DNA from: Acidobacteriaceae bacterium
GTDB taxonomy: Bacteria; Acidobacteriota; Terriglobia; Terriglobales; Acidobacteriaceae
Assembly: GCA_003134815.1 (NCBI GenBank)
Contig: PLCO01000027.1
Location: 1-64,000 of the forward strand
DNA length: 64,000 nucleotides
Direction of reading: 5' to 3'
The position numbers and the translations under genes were made by a program. The notes under the pieces were generated by a model that worked only from the letters and a program-made list of their open reading frames with translations, was not told where the DNA came from and searched no databases. Every line of letters starts with the position of its first letter. Within the stretch, counting starts at the first letter, position 1. This document shows, piece after piece, positions 63,515 through 64,000 of the stretch.

Positions 63515-64000
63515 TTAGTTGTCGGTCGAGGAGACGAAGGGGTTGGTGAGCGGTTCCGCGGCGGAAATGGCTTGAATCTGGATCCGCGGCCCGCGGATAA
63601 AGCCGAATACGCTATTGATGAGAACGGAAAGCAAATAGGCCGCATTAGTGGCCAGGCCGAAAAGAATGGCGTTCAGCGTGCTGTCAACCCTAAATAGACA
63701 GAGGAAAAGAATCTGTACCGTAAGTATGAGACCGATGCTGGTCCACGTCGTGGTCCAGTAAATCCAGCGCCGCGCGGCAGTCATGATCCAGAGAACGCCA
63801 ACCAGATAGCCGACGCAGCTGCTCAGAACGAGCCATCCCGTCTCGCGCTGGAGGGAGGCGTACCGAGGTCCCAGGAGAAGGAGAAGCACCTTGGGATCGA
63901 AGAATCCCAGGCAACAAATTGGAACGCAGATAGCACAGGCGATGAGGACAATGATGAGGTAGCTGCGGAGGACACGCTGTTCGGGAAGTCTTGCCATAAA
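63515..64000 (-). CDS. Polytopic membrane protein, C-terminal part (flippase-like)
   Basis: Partial gene; the 5' end lies beyond the right edge, and the ATG at 63997 is probably internal. About 160 residues with four or five hydrophobic segments: 'YLIIVLIACAICVPICCLGFF', cut to 'VLIACAICVPICCLGF', then 'GWLVLSSCVGYLVGVLWIM', 'WTSIGLILTVQILFLCLF' and 'AYLLSVLINSVFGFI'. The pattern resembles the C-terminal half of PST-family (Wzx-like) oligosaccharide flippases, and a flippase is expected in this locus. The family call is an inference from topology and context. Confidence 0.6.
   Translation of the reverse strand, partial: FMARLPEQRVLRSYLIIVLIACAICVPICCLGFFDPKVLLLLLGPRYASLQRETGWLVLSSCVGYLVGVLWIMTAARRWIYWTTTWTSIGLILTVQILFLCLFRVDSTLNAILFGLATNAAYLLSVLINSVFGFIRGPRIQIQAISAAEPLTNPFVSSTDN

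Overview
The window looks like chromosomal DNA from a GC-rich member of the Acidobacteriota, most likely class Terriglobia. This is an inference, with no rRNA or marker tree behind it. The grounds are a secreted VWFA-related protein of the acidobacterial type, several caspase-fold secreted proteins, a two-gene MetH, a RimO with a long linker insertion, and intergenic 'gggaatagggagtag' repeats. I see no tRNA, rRNA, CRISPR array, transposase or replication origin.

Layout. 1-9 kb: the 5' part of rimO, a small zinc-ribbon protein, an OprP-type porin, a zinc alcohol dehydrogenase, a secreted S55 (SpoIVB-like) peptidase divergent from the VWFA-related protein, two convergent paralogous small membrane proteins, and an A-type Fe-S carrier, with repeats and strong terminators between them. 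9-16 kb: a type IV pilus / type II secretion assembly operon on the minus strand (PilC, PilB/GspE, PilM, PilN, PilO, a PilP/GspC-like protein and a pseudopilin-like protein), with no secretin in view. 16-24 kb: a CapA-like protein and a membrane protein, a Phd/PIN toxin-antitoxin pair, riboflavin synthase (ribE), a STAS protein, a CcdC-like protein, ribD, a HigBA toxin-antitoxin module sitting between two copies of the ribD 5' end, and ftsY. 24-28 kb: methionine synthase split into two overlapping genes.

28-35 kb: a secreted Gly/Tyr-rich protein, a type III polyketide synthase with an overlapping methyltransferase gene (the synthase appears to start at CTG), a LacI-type regulator, a MOFRL-family glycerate kinase and an M20 metallopeptidase. 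35-42 kb: a four-gene block on the minus strand coding for two exported caspase-fold peptidases, a Tat-type exported protein and an exported protein with a C-terminal 69-residue repeat. This is the best candidate here for an undescribed system.

42-64 kb: a large exopolysaccharide locus. It has a NusG/UpxY-like antiterminator, many glycosyltransferases (GT4, GT2 and exostosin type), a Wzc-type tyrosine autokinase, a Wza-type export protein, an O-antigen polymerase/ligase-like membrane protein, an acyltransferase, two methyltransferases, a nucleotide-sugar epimerase-like protein and the C-terminal part of a flippase-like protein. Many neighbours overlap by ATGA or GTGA, so the plus-strand part probably makes, polymerises and exports one surface polysaccharide. 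A small exported Ser/Gly-rich protein of unknown role is translationally coupled into this operon.
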